A DNA stretch of 25,376 bases from CALZFJ01 sp964459845 (GCA_964459845.1 CAYWOC010000032.1:1-25376); one strand, 5' to 3'. Numbered from the stretch's first letter, positions 1 through 9,240 are shown. Notes: a model not told the origin generated them from the sequence alone. Program-made: numbers and translations.

Positions 1-1
1 C

Positions 2-2536
2 ATTTGTGAGACTACCAAATTTTTTAACAGCTATTTATTATCCCGAACTGAGGTAATCCTTAAAGGTCCGGCTGCTTCGGCTCTTTATGGTTCTCGTGCT
101 GCTGCCGGTGTTGTTATCATCACCACAAAGAAAGGTCAAGAAGGCTCTGTAGAAGTGAACCTTTCTGCAAAATACACCACTTCTTGGGTGAAGAATCTTC
201 CTAAGACGCAGACTTCTTACAAGCGTGGTAAATATAACGGTCTTGACGCAAATGGCAAAGCCATCATCGACACTTATACTACTGAATCTTGGGGTGAAGC
301 ATATCAGGCTGGCGACCAAATCTATGACAACATAGGCGACTTCTTCCAGCAAGGCGGTGCTTGGGACACCAACATAAGTGTATCGGGTGGTAACAAGACT
401 GGAAACTTCTTCTTGTCGGGTTCTTTCTTTGATCAAGACGGTAACATCCCTACAACTGGTTTCAAGAAGACTACATTCCGCTTCAATGGTGAGCAAAAAT
501 GGAAAATGTTCACTTTCGGGGCTAACGTGGCTTATTCTCAATCTCGCACAAGCAAGACTTTGACATCTGCCGGATTGTATAATTCATCTGGTACAGGTTC
601 TATGGTTGCCCTTTACGGATGGCCTCGCAGCGAGAACATGAAGCACTATTTGAACGAGGATGGCACTCCATACCGTATGTTTGAGGGACAGCAGGAGCGT
701 TCATCGGATGTTGAAAACCCATACTGGATGCTTGACAACTACAGTATGAAGGATAACACCGAACGCTTCACCGGCAGCTTCAACATCAAGGCTGACATTA
801 CCGACTGGTGGTGGATTTCTTACCGCATGGGTATCGACTCATATACTACCGAGAATGCTAACCGCATCGCTGAGAATGCCGCAGTCAAGGATCTTTGGAA
901 AAATGGTATGATGAGTGAGAACTCTCTACGTTATCAATATCTATCGACCAACTTGATGACCAACTTCAACAAGCAATTCGGTGACTTCAACCTCAACTTG
1001 ATGCTTGGTACTGCTACCGACAACACTAAATCGACCACAAACTACCGTTATGGCTGGAACTTCATTATCCCTGGCTTCTATGCTTTCGGAAATATAGCTA
1101 ATGAAGACAAGTTCTTCGTTGAGAACTACAGCAAGCATCGCTTGGTGGGCGTATATGGTGAATTCCGTGCCGACTGGAAAAACACTGTATTCTTGACAGT
1201 GACAGGACGTAACGACTGGACTTCTACTCTTCCTATCTCGGAGCGTTCTTACTTCTATCCATCAGTGAGTGGAGCATTGGTATTCTCTCAATTCTTGCAA
1301 GACAGAGGCTTGATGGACGACAGCCTAATCTCATTCGGTAAAATCCGCGCAAGCTGGGCTAAGGTAGGTAAAGATGCCAGTCCATACGCTACAAGTACTT
1401 ATCTTGGCAGCGCTGCTACATTCTTGGGCGACATCACTGGTTACGGAACAAGCTGGACTCGTGGTAATCCAATCTTGAAACCTGAGATGACAGAATCTAC
1501 TGAAGTCGGTCTTGAAATGCGTTTCTTCCACAACCGCTTCTTCTTCGACTATGCTTACTACACCAACAACTCTCTTGACCAGATTATCAGCCCGCGTGGT
1601 GCACAATCTACTGGTTATATATTCTGCGCACAGAATATCGGTAATGTATATAACAAAGGTATGGAACTTACCATCGGCGGCACTCCTTTCAAGGGCAAAG
1701 ATTTCACTTGGGAAACAAGCTTGAACATATATGGCAACCGTGGTACAGTTAAGAACTTGCCTAAGGGAACTGAAACTCTTTATGTGACAGACGTTCAATT
1801 CGGTGGCGCACAAGCTGCTTCTTTCAACGATGGTCCATTCTTGGGTATCTCTGGTTATAAGTATAAATATACCGATGATGGTAAGGTTATCCTTGACAAA
1901 TATGGTATGCCTACATATGATGGTTCTACTCGCGTTCTTATCGGTAATCGTGAGCCTAAATTCCAAGGCGGCTGGAACAACACTCTAAGCTACAAGGGCT
2001 TCACATTCAATATGGCATGGGAATTCCGCGTTGGCGGCGACGTATATAACGGTACTGACTACTACTTGGTCGGCAAGGGTATGAGCGACTTGACAAGCAA
2101 CCGTGAGTCTCTTACAATAAATGGTGCTATATCTGACGGCAACGGTGGTTACCAAGATGCATCTTTCACATTCGAGGCCGGCAAGACTTATAACCTTAAC
2201 GGAGCACAGGTTGACGGTCGTGAAGTAATCCAAAAGTATTACACTGATTACTACTATCGCGATGGTAACAACTTTACAACAAAGGTTAATTCGCTTCGCC
2301 TTCGCACACTCTCTTTGAGCTATGAGCTTCCAAAGTCTTTGATTAAGAAAGCTGGCATGAAGCGTGCAAGTGTTACTGCTACAGCCAACAACTTGTTGCT
2401 TATCACAAACTATCGTGGCGATCCAGAATCTTCTGCTGCTGGTTCAGGTGTATCTGGTTCGGGTGCAGTGGGTGTTGAATACTGCGGCGTTCCTGCTACA
2501 GCAAGTTTCGCATTCGGTGTTAACTTAACTTTCTAA
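2..2536 (+). CDS. SusC/RagA-family TonB-dependent outer-membrane transporter, 5'-truncated
   Basis: This is the outer-membrane channel of a SusC/SusD-type uptake system, which imports glycans or peptides using TonB energy. The visible frame is open from base 2. It carries the end of the plug domain (LKGPAASALYGSR at about 59-97, then GVVIITTKKG), followed by a long beta-barrel rich in aromatic and Asn/Asp residues that ends in Phe (GVNLTF), as outer-membrane barrels do. The signal peptide, carboxypeptidase-like domain, TonB box and first half of the plug are absent. Codons before about base 44 do not resemble the usual plug sequence ahead of LKGP, so the gene may be joined there to unrelated DNA. 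A GTG at 155 is an internal codon and not the start. The SusD partner begins 29 bases downstream. The substrate cannot be inferred. Family assignment is secure. Confidence 0.93.
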   Translation: MCETTKFFNSYLLSRTEVILKGPAASALYGSRAAAGVVIITTKKGQEGSVEVNLSAKYTTSWVKNLPKTQTSYKRGKYNGLDANGKAIIDTYTTESWGEAYQAGDQIYDNIGDFFQQGGAWDTNISVSGGNKTGNFFLSGSFFDQDGNIPTTGFKKTTFRFNGEQKWKMFTFGANVAYSQSRTSKTLTSAGLYNSSGTGSMVALYGWPRSENMKHYLNEDGTPYRMFEGQQERSSDVENPYWMLDNYSMKDNTERFTGSFNIKADITDWWWISYRMGIDSYTTENANRIAENAAVKDLWKNGMMSENSLRYQYLSTNLMTNFNKQFGDFNLNLMLGTATDNTKSTTNYRYGWNFIIPGFYAFGNIANEDKFFVENYSKHRLVGVYGEFRADWKNTVFLTVTGRNDWTSTLPISERSYFYPSVSGALVFSQFLQDRGLMDDSLISFGKIRASWAKVGKDASPYATSTYLGSAATFLGDITGYGTSWTRGNPILKPEMTESTEVGLEMRFFHNRFFFDYAYYTNNSLDQIISPRGAQSTGYIFCAQNIGNVYNKGMELTIGGTPFKGKDFTWETSLNIYGNRGTVKNLPKGTETLYVTDVQFGGAQAASFNDGPFLGISGYKYKYTDDGKVILDKYGMPTYDGSTRVLIGNREPKFQGGWNNTLSYKGFTFNMAWEFRVGGDVYNGTDYYLVGKGMSDLTSNRESLTINGAISDGNGGYQDASFTFEAGKTYNLNGAQVDGREVIQKYYTDYYYRDGNNFTTKVNSLRLRTLSLSYELPKSLIKKAGMKRASVTATANNLLLITNYRGDPESSAAGSGVSGSGAVGVEYCGVPATASFAFGVNLTF

Positions 2537-2565
2537 TTTCGTAATTCATTAAAACATAGAAATAT

Positions 2566-4308
2566 ATGAAACTATATAAATTTTTAATCTCTGGAGTTAT
2601 CGGCGTGATGTCGCTTACATCATGCAACGACTGGCTTGACGTCAATGATGACCCAAACACTCCAGCACAAGATGCGGTTTCGGTAACAACCTTGCTCCCT
2701 TGGGTTGAATTCCACTTGGGATATGCGACTGGTGCGCAGGGGTATCGTTCTCAGTTCATCTGCAACGCTTTCACTTCTACCAACCGTACCAACAACGAGG
2801 GATGCTATGCACAATGGCAACCTACCACTGGTATATGCACCACTCCTTATCAGCAATTCTTTGTAGGTTGCGGACCTAACATTGTTGATATGTATAACAA
2901 GGCTGTGGCAGCCGGCGCATGGCACTATGCAGCAGCAGCTAAACTTCTTAAGGCATACGGCTTCCTTATGATGGCTGATATGTATGGCGAGATGCCTTAT
3001 TTTGAAGCCAACTCTACATCTACGTTCCCAAAATATGATACTTGTGAGACAATCTACACAGAGTGTCTTAAGGAAATAGATGAAGCTATCGAGAACTTCG
3101 GCAAGACTCAGACTTTGGGTCAACCAGCTCTTTCTGAGGGTGACTCTTGGAATGGTGGTGACATTGACAAGTGGGTGAAGATGGCTTATCTTCTCAAAGC
3201 TCGTACTTTGAATCAATTGTCGAAGAAATCTTCTTACTACAAGCCTGATGAAATCCTTCAATGCTTGGCTAAGGCTCAACAAAGCATCAACGATGATACT
3301 TTGATTAAGCATAACGATGTGAAAGAGACCTCTTCCGACTTCATTTCGACTGACCCAATGCAGACAAACTTCAACTGGAACCAGACTTATAATGGTCGTC
3401 GCCACATGACTATGCCTACAAAGTGGTTTGAGAATATCTTGACTGACTTTGATGGTAAGGGCGTTGAAGACCCTCGCGCCGACAAGATTTTGGCTTGGCG
3501 TCAGTTCAGCAACAATGGAGCTAAGGAATGGCGTCGTGGCGTAGGTGTAGATATGCAATCGGATGTACGTCTTCCTAACGGTCTTGCAAACTTCATCTCA
3601 CGTGAGAATGGTGGTTGGCTTGCAAGTGATAAGACTCGTAAGGGTGACTCTATCTATGTAGGTATCTACGCTGGTTCTATGGGTGTATATGGCACAGCAA
3701 ACTGTATGTATCGCCCGGTTAATGGTTGGTATCCATCATCAGGTAACGTATATGTGCGTCCTGACAGCTACTATTTGTGGGCAACTTATTCTGAGGCTTG
3801 CTTCATCAAGGCAGAAGTATTGTTCCGCCAAGGCAACAAGGGCGAAGCATTTGAGGCTTACAAAGCTGGTATCAAGGCTAACATCGATGAGCTTAACATG
3901 ATGCTTTCTTCGTTGTGGCAAGGTGGCGACTATGCGACATGTCCTTCATTTGGTCCGATGGCACAAGATAAGATTGACGCATTCTTGAACAGCGCAATCG
4001 GAACTGCTGCCGACATCACTATGGAGAAGATTATGACGCAGAAGTTTATCGCTATGCTTTACTCAGTAGTAAACTGGAACGATATGCGCCGTCACGACTA
4101 CAAGGATTATATGGGCTGGGAGATGCCAAAAGAATATTATTCAAATGCTAACGCATTGAAAGCTATTCCTGAAGGCAAGCAATGGCGTCGTGTAAAACAA
4201 TGCTCACACGAAATCAACTACAACTCTACTCAACTTGGAGCTATCCAGCCTCATTTCAATGATGACGATATCTGGAGCTATCCAATTTGGTGGGATGTTG
4301 CTGAGTAA
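2566..4308 (+). CDS. SusD/RagB-like nutrient-binding lipoprotein
   Basis: This is a surface lipoprotein that caps the SusC barrel and binds substrate outside the cell. The 580-residue protein opens with a lipoprotein signal peptide whose lipobox is LTSC (Cys20). It is followed by NDWLDVNDDPNTP, the typical mature N-terminus of the SusD-like_2 subgroup, and then helical TPR-like sequence with the AYGFLMMADMYGEMPY segment found in SusD proteins. The C-terminus (IWSYPIWWDVAE) is also family-like, and the length is normal. It lies 29 bases after susC, presumably in one transcript, and ends at the hairpin terminator at 4341-4378. No glycoside hydrolase or sulfatase lies alongside, so the ligand is unknown. 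Confidence 0.93.
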   Translation: MKLYKFLISGVIGVMSLTSCNDWLDVNDDPNTPAQDAVSVTTLLPWVEFHLGYATGAQGYRSQFICNAFTSTNRTNNEGCYAQWQPTTGICTTPYQQFFVGCGPNIVDMYNKAVAAGAWHYAAAAKLLKAYGFLMMADMYGEMPYFEANSTSTFPKYDTCETIYTECLKEIDEAIENFGKTQTLGQPALSEGDSWNGGDIDKWVKMAYLLKARTLNQLSKKSSYYKPDEILQCLAKAQQSINDDTLIKHNDVKETSSDFISTDPMQTNFNWNQTYNGRRHMTMPTKWFENILTDFDGKGVEDPRADKILAWRQFSNNGAKEWRRGVGVDMQSDVRLPNGLANFISRENGGWLASDKTRKGDSIYVGIYAGSMGVYGTANCMYRPVNGWYPSSGNVYVRPDSYYLWATYSEACFIKAEVLFRQGNKGEAFEAYKAGIKANIDELNMMLSSLWQGGDYATCPSFGPMAQDKIDAFLNSAIGTAADITMEKIMTQKFIAMLYSVVNWNDMRRHDYKDYMGWEMPKEYYSNANALKAIPEGKQWRRVKQCSHEINYNSTQLGAIQPHFNDDDIWSYPIWWDVAE

Positions 4309-4340
4309 TAATTGTTAAAAGTTAAATAATATGATTCATA

Positions 4341-4378
4341 AGGGGAGTTATGGACGTGTTGTCCGTGACTCCCTTTTT
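4341..4378 (+). terminator. Rho-independent terminator of the susCD operon
   Basis: A 13-bp stem (4343-4355 with 4361-4373) with two G-T wobbles and a five-base loop is followed at once by TTTTT. It stands 33 bases after the susD stop codon. Confidence 0.88.
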
Positions 4379-4429
4379 GTGCGCAATTCGAAGCTGAACT
4401 GTGTGGGCGTTTATATAGCTATTTTGTAG

Positions 4430-4437
4430 TAGAACAT
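4430..4437. repeat. Left 8-bp target-site duplication of the miniature element
   Basis: TAGAACAT directly abuts the left terminal repeat of the element at 4438-4601. The same eight bases recur at 4602-4609. Confidence 0.85.
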
Positions 4438-4601
4438 GTAACTATTCAGCGGTAAAGAACATAAATCCATCTTGATAATCAATGAATTATAAAATCGAGC
4501 ATATACAAATTATAGTAAATGATGTCATTTCGAGACTTTCTGTCACAATTGTACATTCACAAGTTGCTGATATTCAACATCCATTATCGCTGAATAGTTA
4601 C
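4438..4601. mobile_element. 164-bp non-autonomous miniature element (MITE), IS66-like ends
   Basis: The left end GTAACTATTCAGCG (4438-4451) and the right end CGCTGAATAGTTAC (4588-4601) are perfect 14-bp inverted repeats; allowing one mismatch they extend to 17 of 18 bases. Each end is flanked by the same octamer, TAGAACAT (4430-4437 and 4602-4609), which is a clean target-site duplication. Termini starting 5'-GTAA and 8-bp duplications are hallmarks of the IS66 family. The inside is AT-rich, has no open frame of note and contains a small dyad TTGATAATCAA (4472-4482). It therefore cannot transpose by itself and would depend on an IS66-type transposase elsewhere. The intact duplication suggests a fairly recent insertion. 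The IS66 link is inference from terminus and duplication length; the element structure itself is read directly. Confidence 0.85.
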
Positions 4602-4609
4602 TAGAACAT
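4602..4609. repeat. Right 8-bp target-site duplication of the miniature element
   Basis: TAGAACAT, identical to 4430-4437, directly follows the right terminal repeat at 4588-4601. Confidence 0.85.
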
Positions 4610-5137
4610 CGCGAGATGTTAATATTGATTAAATGTGTGGGGAGATCGGGTTACAAGTGATTGATTATTTGCGTAACTTTGCAAGCTGAATATGGCAATT
4701 ATATTTGAATGAAGAACCTCGACAAGCATAGCTGGACATTGATAAGAAACGCCAATAAAATACACAGGTTTCACCATTGGGGGGCTTGTGCGCTTTTGTA
4801 GTATATATCTAAAAACCTTATGACACTAATCGAGAGGCCTCTGCTTAGTACCCTGCATCAGTGGGCAGTAGAGAAGCCGATTTGATTCAAATTCCAATCA
4901 CAGGTGGTTGGAGGCATCGAAATTTAGATTTCAACGTAATACTTTAATAACTAAATTAAAGAATTGGTACTGCGTCACACTTATGGGGGTGGTGTTGCAC
5001 ACACACTAATTTTTCTGTTTTTGAGTGGCACATCGTCTTGAGGTGGCAGGAAATTTTCTTTGCAAAGATGGCTTGCGCCGACAGAAGGAATGCTCTGATT
5101 GCGCAGCCCATCTTATTCTAAAACAAAACATTCTTTT
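4610..5137. other. Gene-free stretch between the miniature element and the efflux operon
   Basis: I see no convincing coding sequence, RNA gene or known riboswitch here. Present are a lone TAACTTTG box (4674-4681), a 30-codon frame (4709-4801) and a 10-bp palindrome AGAGGCCTCT (4833-4842). The stretch presumably holds the promoter and leader of the tolC-like gene at 5138, but I cannot locate a convincing promoter close to that gene. Confidence 0.5.
4674..4681 (+). promoter_or_regulatory. Possible Bacteroidota -7 box (TAACTTTG) upstream of the efflux operon
   Basis: The box matches TAnnTTTG, but no good TTTG element lies 19-21 bases before it. If real, it would give the efflux operon a leader of about 450 bases. 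This is a weak call. Confidence 0.3.
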
Positions 5138-6463
5138 ATGATTAAAATCAACCGACTCATGGCGACCGCCACTTGCGTGGCAGTGCTATGCAGCCCATTG
5201 AAGACGTATGCGCAAGGGCGCACGATAAGCATCGACGAGATGTTTCGTCTTGCCGACCAAAACAGCACGAGCATACGCAGTTTTGAAACAGGCAAAGAGG
5301 TGGCAGATGCCGCTCTCGCAGCAGCCAAAGCCGAACGTCTGCCCGACGTGAGCGCACAGTTGTCGTTCAGCTACCTTGGCAACGGACACATCTGGGACCG
5401 TGATTTCAGCAACGGAATGAGCGTGGACATGCCTCATTTCGGCAATAATTTCGTGCTGAAGGCATCGCAAGCCGTATATACCGGCGGCGCTATAACGAGT
5501 GGCATCAACCTTGCCAAAATGGGGCAGAAAATGGCTGCGCTGAGCAGTGCCGAGAACCGCGGCAATGTGCGCCTCATGCTTGTGGGCTACTATCTGCAAA
5601 TCTTCCAGCTCAAGAACCAAGAGCGAGTGTTCACCCGCAATATAGCTCTAACCGAGGAGGTGATAAAGCAGATGCAGGCACGACAGGATGCTGGTACTGT
5701 GCTGCGCAACGACATCACCCGCTATGAGCTTCAGCTCGAGAACCTGAAACTTCAGCGTACCCGCGTGAGCGACAGCCGCCGCATCATCAACCACCAGCTC
5801 GTCACTGTGATTGGGCTGCCGGCAAGCACTGTGATAGAGCCCGACTCTGCCATAATCGACAGCAAGACCGACATCCTTGCCGAAAGCGACTGGCAGCACT
5901 CGGCGAGCCTGCAATCCACCGCCTTGCAGAAGGCAAGTCTCGGTGTGGAGATGAGCCGCGAGAAAGAGAAGCTGGAACGCTCGGCACGGCTTCCCAAGAT
6001 TGCCGTTATAGCCGAGGAGCATCTCGACGGACCTATAACCATAGAGGTGCCGGCTCTGAACAACAATTTCAACTATTGGTTTGTGGGAGTAGGGGTGAGC
6101 TACAATTTCTCGTCGTTGTTCAAGAACAACAAGAAGATTAAGCAGGCAGAGATTGCGACACGCCAGGCTCAGGAGCGGCACACGCTTGCCAAAGAGGGCA
6201 TAGAGAATGGTGTGCAGGCTGCATATACCAATTATTTGACATCATTTACCGACCTCGACACCCAGCGCAAGAGCGTGGAGCTGGCGCGGCAGAACTATGA
6301 TGTGGTGAACAACCGCTACAACAACGAGCTTGCCCTCGTTACCGACATGATTGATGCCTCGAACACCAAGCTGAGTGCGGAGCTGGCACTTGAAAATTCA
6401 CGCATCAATGTGATTTACAACTATTATAATATGCTCTACCTGAGCGGAGAACTTTCAAAATAA
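5138..6463 (+). CDS. TolC-family outer-membrane efflux channel
   Basis: This is the outer-membrane and periplasmic tunnel of a tripartite pump. The ATG at 5138 gives 441 residues beginning MIKINRLMATATCVAVLCSP, a signal peptide that ends near TYAQG. An in-frame TTG at 5099 would put 13 unrelated residues before the signal and is rejected. The mature protein is a two-fold repeat of long Ala/Glu/Gln-rich helices, with Asn-rich turns such as NNRYNNELALVTDMIDASN near the C-terminus, typical of the OEP family; length is normal. The adaptor gene follows after 33 bases and the MFS gene after that, so all three probably work together to expel small molecules. The substrate is unknown, and no local regulator gene is seen. 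Confidence 0.92.
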   Translation: MIKINRLMATATCVAVLCSPLKTYAQGRTISIDEMFRLADQNSTSIRSFETGKEVADAALAAAKAERLPDVSAQLSFSYLGNGHIWDRDFSNGMSVDMPHFGNNFVLKASQAVYTGGAITSGINLAKMGQKMAALSSAENRGNVRLMLVGYYLQIFQLKNQERVFTRNIALTEEVIKQMQARQDAGTVLRNDITRYELQLENLKLQRTRVSDSRRIINHQLVTVIGLPASTVIEPDSAIIDSKTDILAESDWQHSASLQSTALQKASLGVEMSREKEKLERSARLPKIAVIAEEHLDGPITIEVPALNNNFNYWFVGVGVSYNFSSLFKNNKKIKQAEIATRQAQERHTLAKEGIENGVQAAYTNYLTSFTDLDTQRKSVELARQNYDVVNNRYNNELALVTDMIDASNTKLSAELALENSRINVIYNYYNMLYLSGELSK

Positions 6464-6496
6464 TTCAACAACCGAATAAACTCAAAAAAAGAAGAT

Positions 6497-7531
6497 ATGA
6501 ACAAGAGAAGACTTCAGAAACTGATATATAATGTGGTGATAGTGGTGATAGTGTTTGCCGGATTAGGCTTCGTGATAAGCCGTTTCTGCCACTTTGGCGA
6601 TGTGGAATACACCGACAATGCCCAGGTGCATCAGCACATCACACCGCAAAACACCCGTGTGCCGGGATTTATCAAGGAGATTCGCTTCGAGGAATTTCAG
6701 CCTGTGCATAAGGGGGACACTCTGGTGATAATCGAGGACTCGGAGTTCCGCCTGAACCTTGCGCAAGCTGAGGCAAATCTATCGAATGCCATGGCGGGAA
6801 AGACCGTGACGGGGGCTTCAATCAACACCACAAGCAACAACGTGAGAGTGACCGATGCTGGCATCGAGGAGGTGAAAATCCAGCTTGAGAACGCAAAGCG
6901 CGAATATGAGCGTTATGCCAAGCTGCTTTCGCAACATGCCGTCACGCAGCAGCAGCACGACAACGTTAAGACTGCATACGATGCCTTGAAGGCACGTTAT
7001 GAGCAGATGAACCGCCAGCGCCAGTCGGTGGAGCTCGTGAAGCATGAGCAGACCAACCGCCTCGGTCAGAGCGAGGCAGGCATCAATCTCGCCAAAGCCC
7101 AAGTGAACCTTGCGCGGCTCAACCTTTCCTACACCGTGATTGTGGCAACGTGCGACGGTGTGCTTGGCCGCAAAGACATCAGCGTGGGGCAGCTCGTTCA
7201 GCCCGGACAGACGATGGTGGAGATTGTGGATAGCAGCGACATGTGGGTGGTGGCAAACTACCGCGAGACGCAACTGCCAAATATAAGTGTGGGCGCAAAG
7301 GTGAGAATCACAGCCGACGCTGTGCCGGGAACTGTGTATGAAGGCACCGTAGAGCGTATAGCAGATGCCACAGGAGCAGCATTCTCGATGATTCCGCAGG
7401 ACAACGCCACTGGCAACTTCGTGAAGGTGGAGCAGCGCGTGCCGGTGAGGATAAGCCTCAAGGGCAATGACAAGCAGAACCTTGCGAAGCTGAAAGCCGG
7501 GCTAAACGTGGAGTGTGAGGTGAAATATTGA
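6497..7531 (+). CDS. HlyD/EmrA-type membrane fusion protein of the efflux pump
   Basis: This periplasmic adaptor links the inner-membrane pump to the TolC-like channel. The 344 residues contain an N-terminal membrane anchor (about 9-27), the first lipoyl half-motif (about 38-81, including TDNAQVHQHITP), a long alpha-helical hairpin (about 85-205), the second lipoyl half with DGVLGRKDISVGQLVQPGQ, and a beta-barrel domain. The segment DNATGNFVKVEQRVPVRI is highly typical of EmrA-like adaptors that pair with 14-helix MFS pumps. The start is ATG at 6497 after an A-rich leader containing AAAGAAG. It sits between the channel gene (33 bases) and the pump gene (57 bases). Confidence 0.93.
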   Translation: MNKRRLQKLIYNVVIVVIVFAGLGFVISRFCHFGDVEYTDNAQVHQHITPQNTRVPGFIKEIRFEEFQPVHKGDTLVIIEDSEFRLNLAQAEANLSNAMAGKTVTGASINTTSNNVRVTDAGIEEVKIQLENAKREYERYAKLLSQHAVTQQQHDNVKTAYDALKARYEQMNRQRQSVELVKHEQTNRLGQSEAGINLAKAQVNLARLNLSYTVIVATCDGVLGRKDISVGQLVQPGQTMVEIVDSSDMWVVANYRETQLPNISVGAKVRITADAVPGTVYEGTVERIADATGAAFSMIPQDNATGNFVKVEQRVPVRISLKGNDKQNLAKLKAGLNVECEVKY

Positions 7532-7588
7532 TAGCCGACTTATTTTAGGAGACAGTTTTTATTATTTCAATCAAAACAGATATAAAAT

Positions 7589-9184
7589 ATGGCTAATCAT
7601 CCTCCAATGATATTCGCTATGCCCATGATGTGCGACTTCGTGCCGAGGGCCATACGCCCATGGATATATGTGCTTATAGCCTCCGCTTTCCAGTTGTCGG
7701 GCGGAGTGTATCTCGGCGCATTGAGCGAGATGGTGGGCGGCATGTCGCTCATGCGCGAAGACGTGACCATGTGCATGTATATGACATTGCTTGGCATGTC
7801 GATGTATTTCCCGGTGCTGTTCAGAATGAAATTCCACTTCACCAACAAGACTCTGCTTATGGCATCGGCTATGGTCATGGCACTGTGCAATATGCTCGCT
7901 ACGGTGGTCACAACATTGCCGGTGTTGTGGATTGTGTGCTTCTTTGCCGGATGCGCCAAGATTCAGGGTACATTTGAGTGTATGTCCACAATACAGTTGT
8001 GGATTACTCCAAAGCGCAATTTTGCGGTGTTTTTCCCGATTCTGCACATCATCATATTATGCAGCATCCAGTTCTCCGATTTGCTTACAGTGCATTTAGC
8101 ATATTACTATGGTTGGCAGTTTATGCACTACTTCATCGTCGGTGTGATGCTTTGTGTGGTGCTGATGCTGCTGCTGATAACGCGCCGCTGCCGCATCATG
8201 CCCAAAGTGCCGCTGTGGGGCATCGACTGGAGCGGGGCGATGCTGTGGGCTGCATTCTTTGCGCAGGTGATATATATCTTCAATTATGGCGACTGGCTCG
8301 ACTGGTATAACAGCCACGTCACTTGGATTGTGACAGGCTCATCGCTCATCACGCTCGGCATAGCCATCCACAGGATGCTCCATTCGCTGCATCCCTATTA
8401 TGAGCCAGTCATGTGGAAATACAAGTATCTCAAGCCCATCATCTGCCTTATAGCACTCGTGGAAGCGATGTTTGCCACCGAGCATAGTCTTGAGGAGATT
8501 TTCTATGAGGAGGGGATGAAGTATCCCTCAATGGTGTCGGTGATGCTCGACTGGCCGGTGGTGCTGGGCATACTCGTGGCGGTGGCTTTTATGCTGATAT
8601 GGCTAAATGTGCTGCATCAGAACTATTATAAGCTCATAGCCATAGGGCTTGGCGGGCTGGCTCTCTATCTTGCCGGATTCTATTTTCTCATCGACGAGAA
8701 CATCAACATCGAGAAGCTCTATGTGCCTATGTTCATGCGCGGTTTCAGCTATGCGATAATGGGAGCCACATTCATGATTTGTCTTGAGGAGGTCATGACA
8801 TTCCAGCACTTCTTTCAGGCATTAAGTGTATTCAATGTGTTGCATACCACCATAGGTGGCGTGATAGGCGGAGCGGTGTACTCCTATGGGATACGCTACT
8901 ATGTGGCAGACAATATGGCGCGCTATTCGCAGTATATCGACAGCGTGAAGTTCACATCTTCGCCATTTGACTTTGCGGCATGGATGAACACTTTTGTTGA
9001 GCACTTGATGATGATAAGCGTGAAGCAGATATATGGCTGGGTGCTTATGGTGTGCATCCTTGTGATGCTGCTATTCTTGCTGTATGACCGTCCGTATGTG
9101 CGCCGCACGATGAAGCGTATGCCGAGTTGGCGAAGCGTGGGAAGCGGTGTGGCAAGATTTGTCCATCACAGGCAGCTCGGATAA
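7589..9184 (+). CDS. MFS drug/proton antiporter-like pump (EmrB/DHA2-like)
   Basis: This is the inner-membrane pump of the tripartite system. The 531-residue protein is almost wholly hydrophobic, with about 14 predicted membrane helices, the number expected for DHA2/EmrB-type transporters that work with an EmrA-like adaptor. Sequence motifs of the family are weak: the first loop is YLGALSEMVGGM in place of the canonical motif A, as often seen in Bacteroidota members. The protein is rich in Met, Trp and Tyr. It is the third gene of the operon and ends at a hairpin shared with the convergent TPR gene. The role follows from helix number and context; the substrate cannot be read from sequence. 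Confidence 0.87.
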   Translation: MANHPPMIFAMPMMCDFVPRAIRPWIYVLIASAFQLSGGVYLGALSEMVGGMSLMREDVTMCMYMTLLGMSMYFPVLFRMKFHFTNKTLLMASAMVMALCNMLATVVTTLPVLWIVCFFAGCAKIQGTFECMSTIQLWITPKRNFAVFFPILHIIILCSIQFSDLLTVHLAYYYGWQFMHYFIVGVMLCVVLMLLLITRRCRIMPKVPLWGIDWSGAMLWAAFFAQVIYIFNYGDWLDWYNSHVTWIVTGSSLITLGIAIHRMLHSLHPYYEPVMWKYKYLKPIICLIALVEAMFATEHSLEEIFYEEGMKYPSMVSVMLDWPVVLGILVAVAFMLIWLNVLHQNYYKLIAIGLGGLALYLAGFYFLIDENINIEKLYVPMFMRGFSYAIMGATFMICLEEVMTFQHFFQALSVFNVLHTTIGGVIGGAVYSYGIRYYVADNMARYSQYIDSVKFTSSPFDFAAWMNTFVEHLMMISVKQIYGWVLMVCILVMLLFLLYDRPYVRRTMKRMPSWRSVGSGVARFVHHRQLG

Positions 9185-9204
9185 ATCTATGATTAACGGC
9201 AATG

Positions 9205-9240
9205 AAAAAGCCGGCTTCCACAAAGAAGCCGGCTTTCCTA
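9205..9240. terminator. Convergent, probably bidirectional terminator
   Basis: A perfect 12-bp stem (9207-9218 with 9225-9236; AAAGCCGGCTTC arm) encloses a six-base loop. The A-run on its left gives a U-run for transcripts from the right (the TPR gene), while the right side gives only a short U-run for the MFS operon. Confidence 0.85.

Noticed and set aside
4605..4620. AACATC-GCGA-GATGTT hairpin beside the miniature element
   Set aside because: A six-pair stem without a T-run; it overlaps the target duplication and is likely chance.
4709..4801. A 30-codon open frame just after a TAACTTTG box
   Set aside because: Too short and without recognisable motif; a frame of this size is expected by chance in AT-rich spacer.
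4833..4842. 10-bp palindrome AGAGGCCTCT
   Set aside because: Single occurrence with no relation to a promoter; probably chance.
5027..5044. Possible sigma-54 promoter (TGGCAC followed by CTTGA) before the efflux operon
   Set aside because: The spacing from GG to the required GC is wrong and the -12 dinucleotide is not present.
5099..5137. TTG start at 5099 for the TolC-like gene
   Set aside because: It would place 13 extra polar residues before a complete signal peptide that begins at the ATG at 5138.
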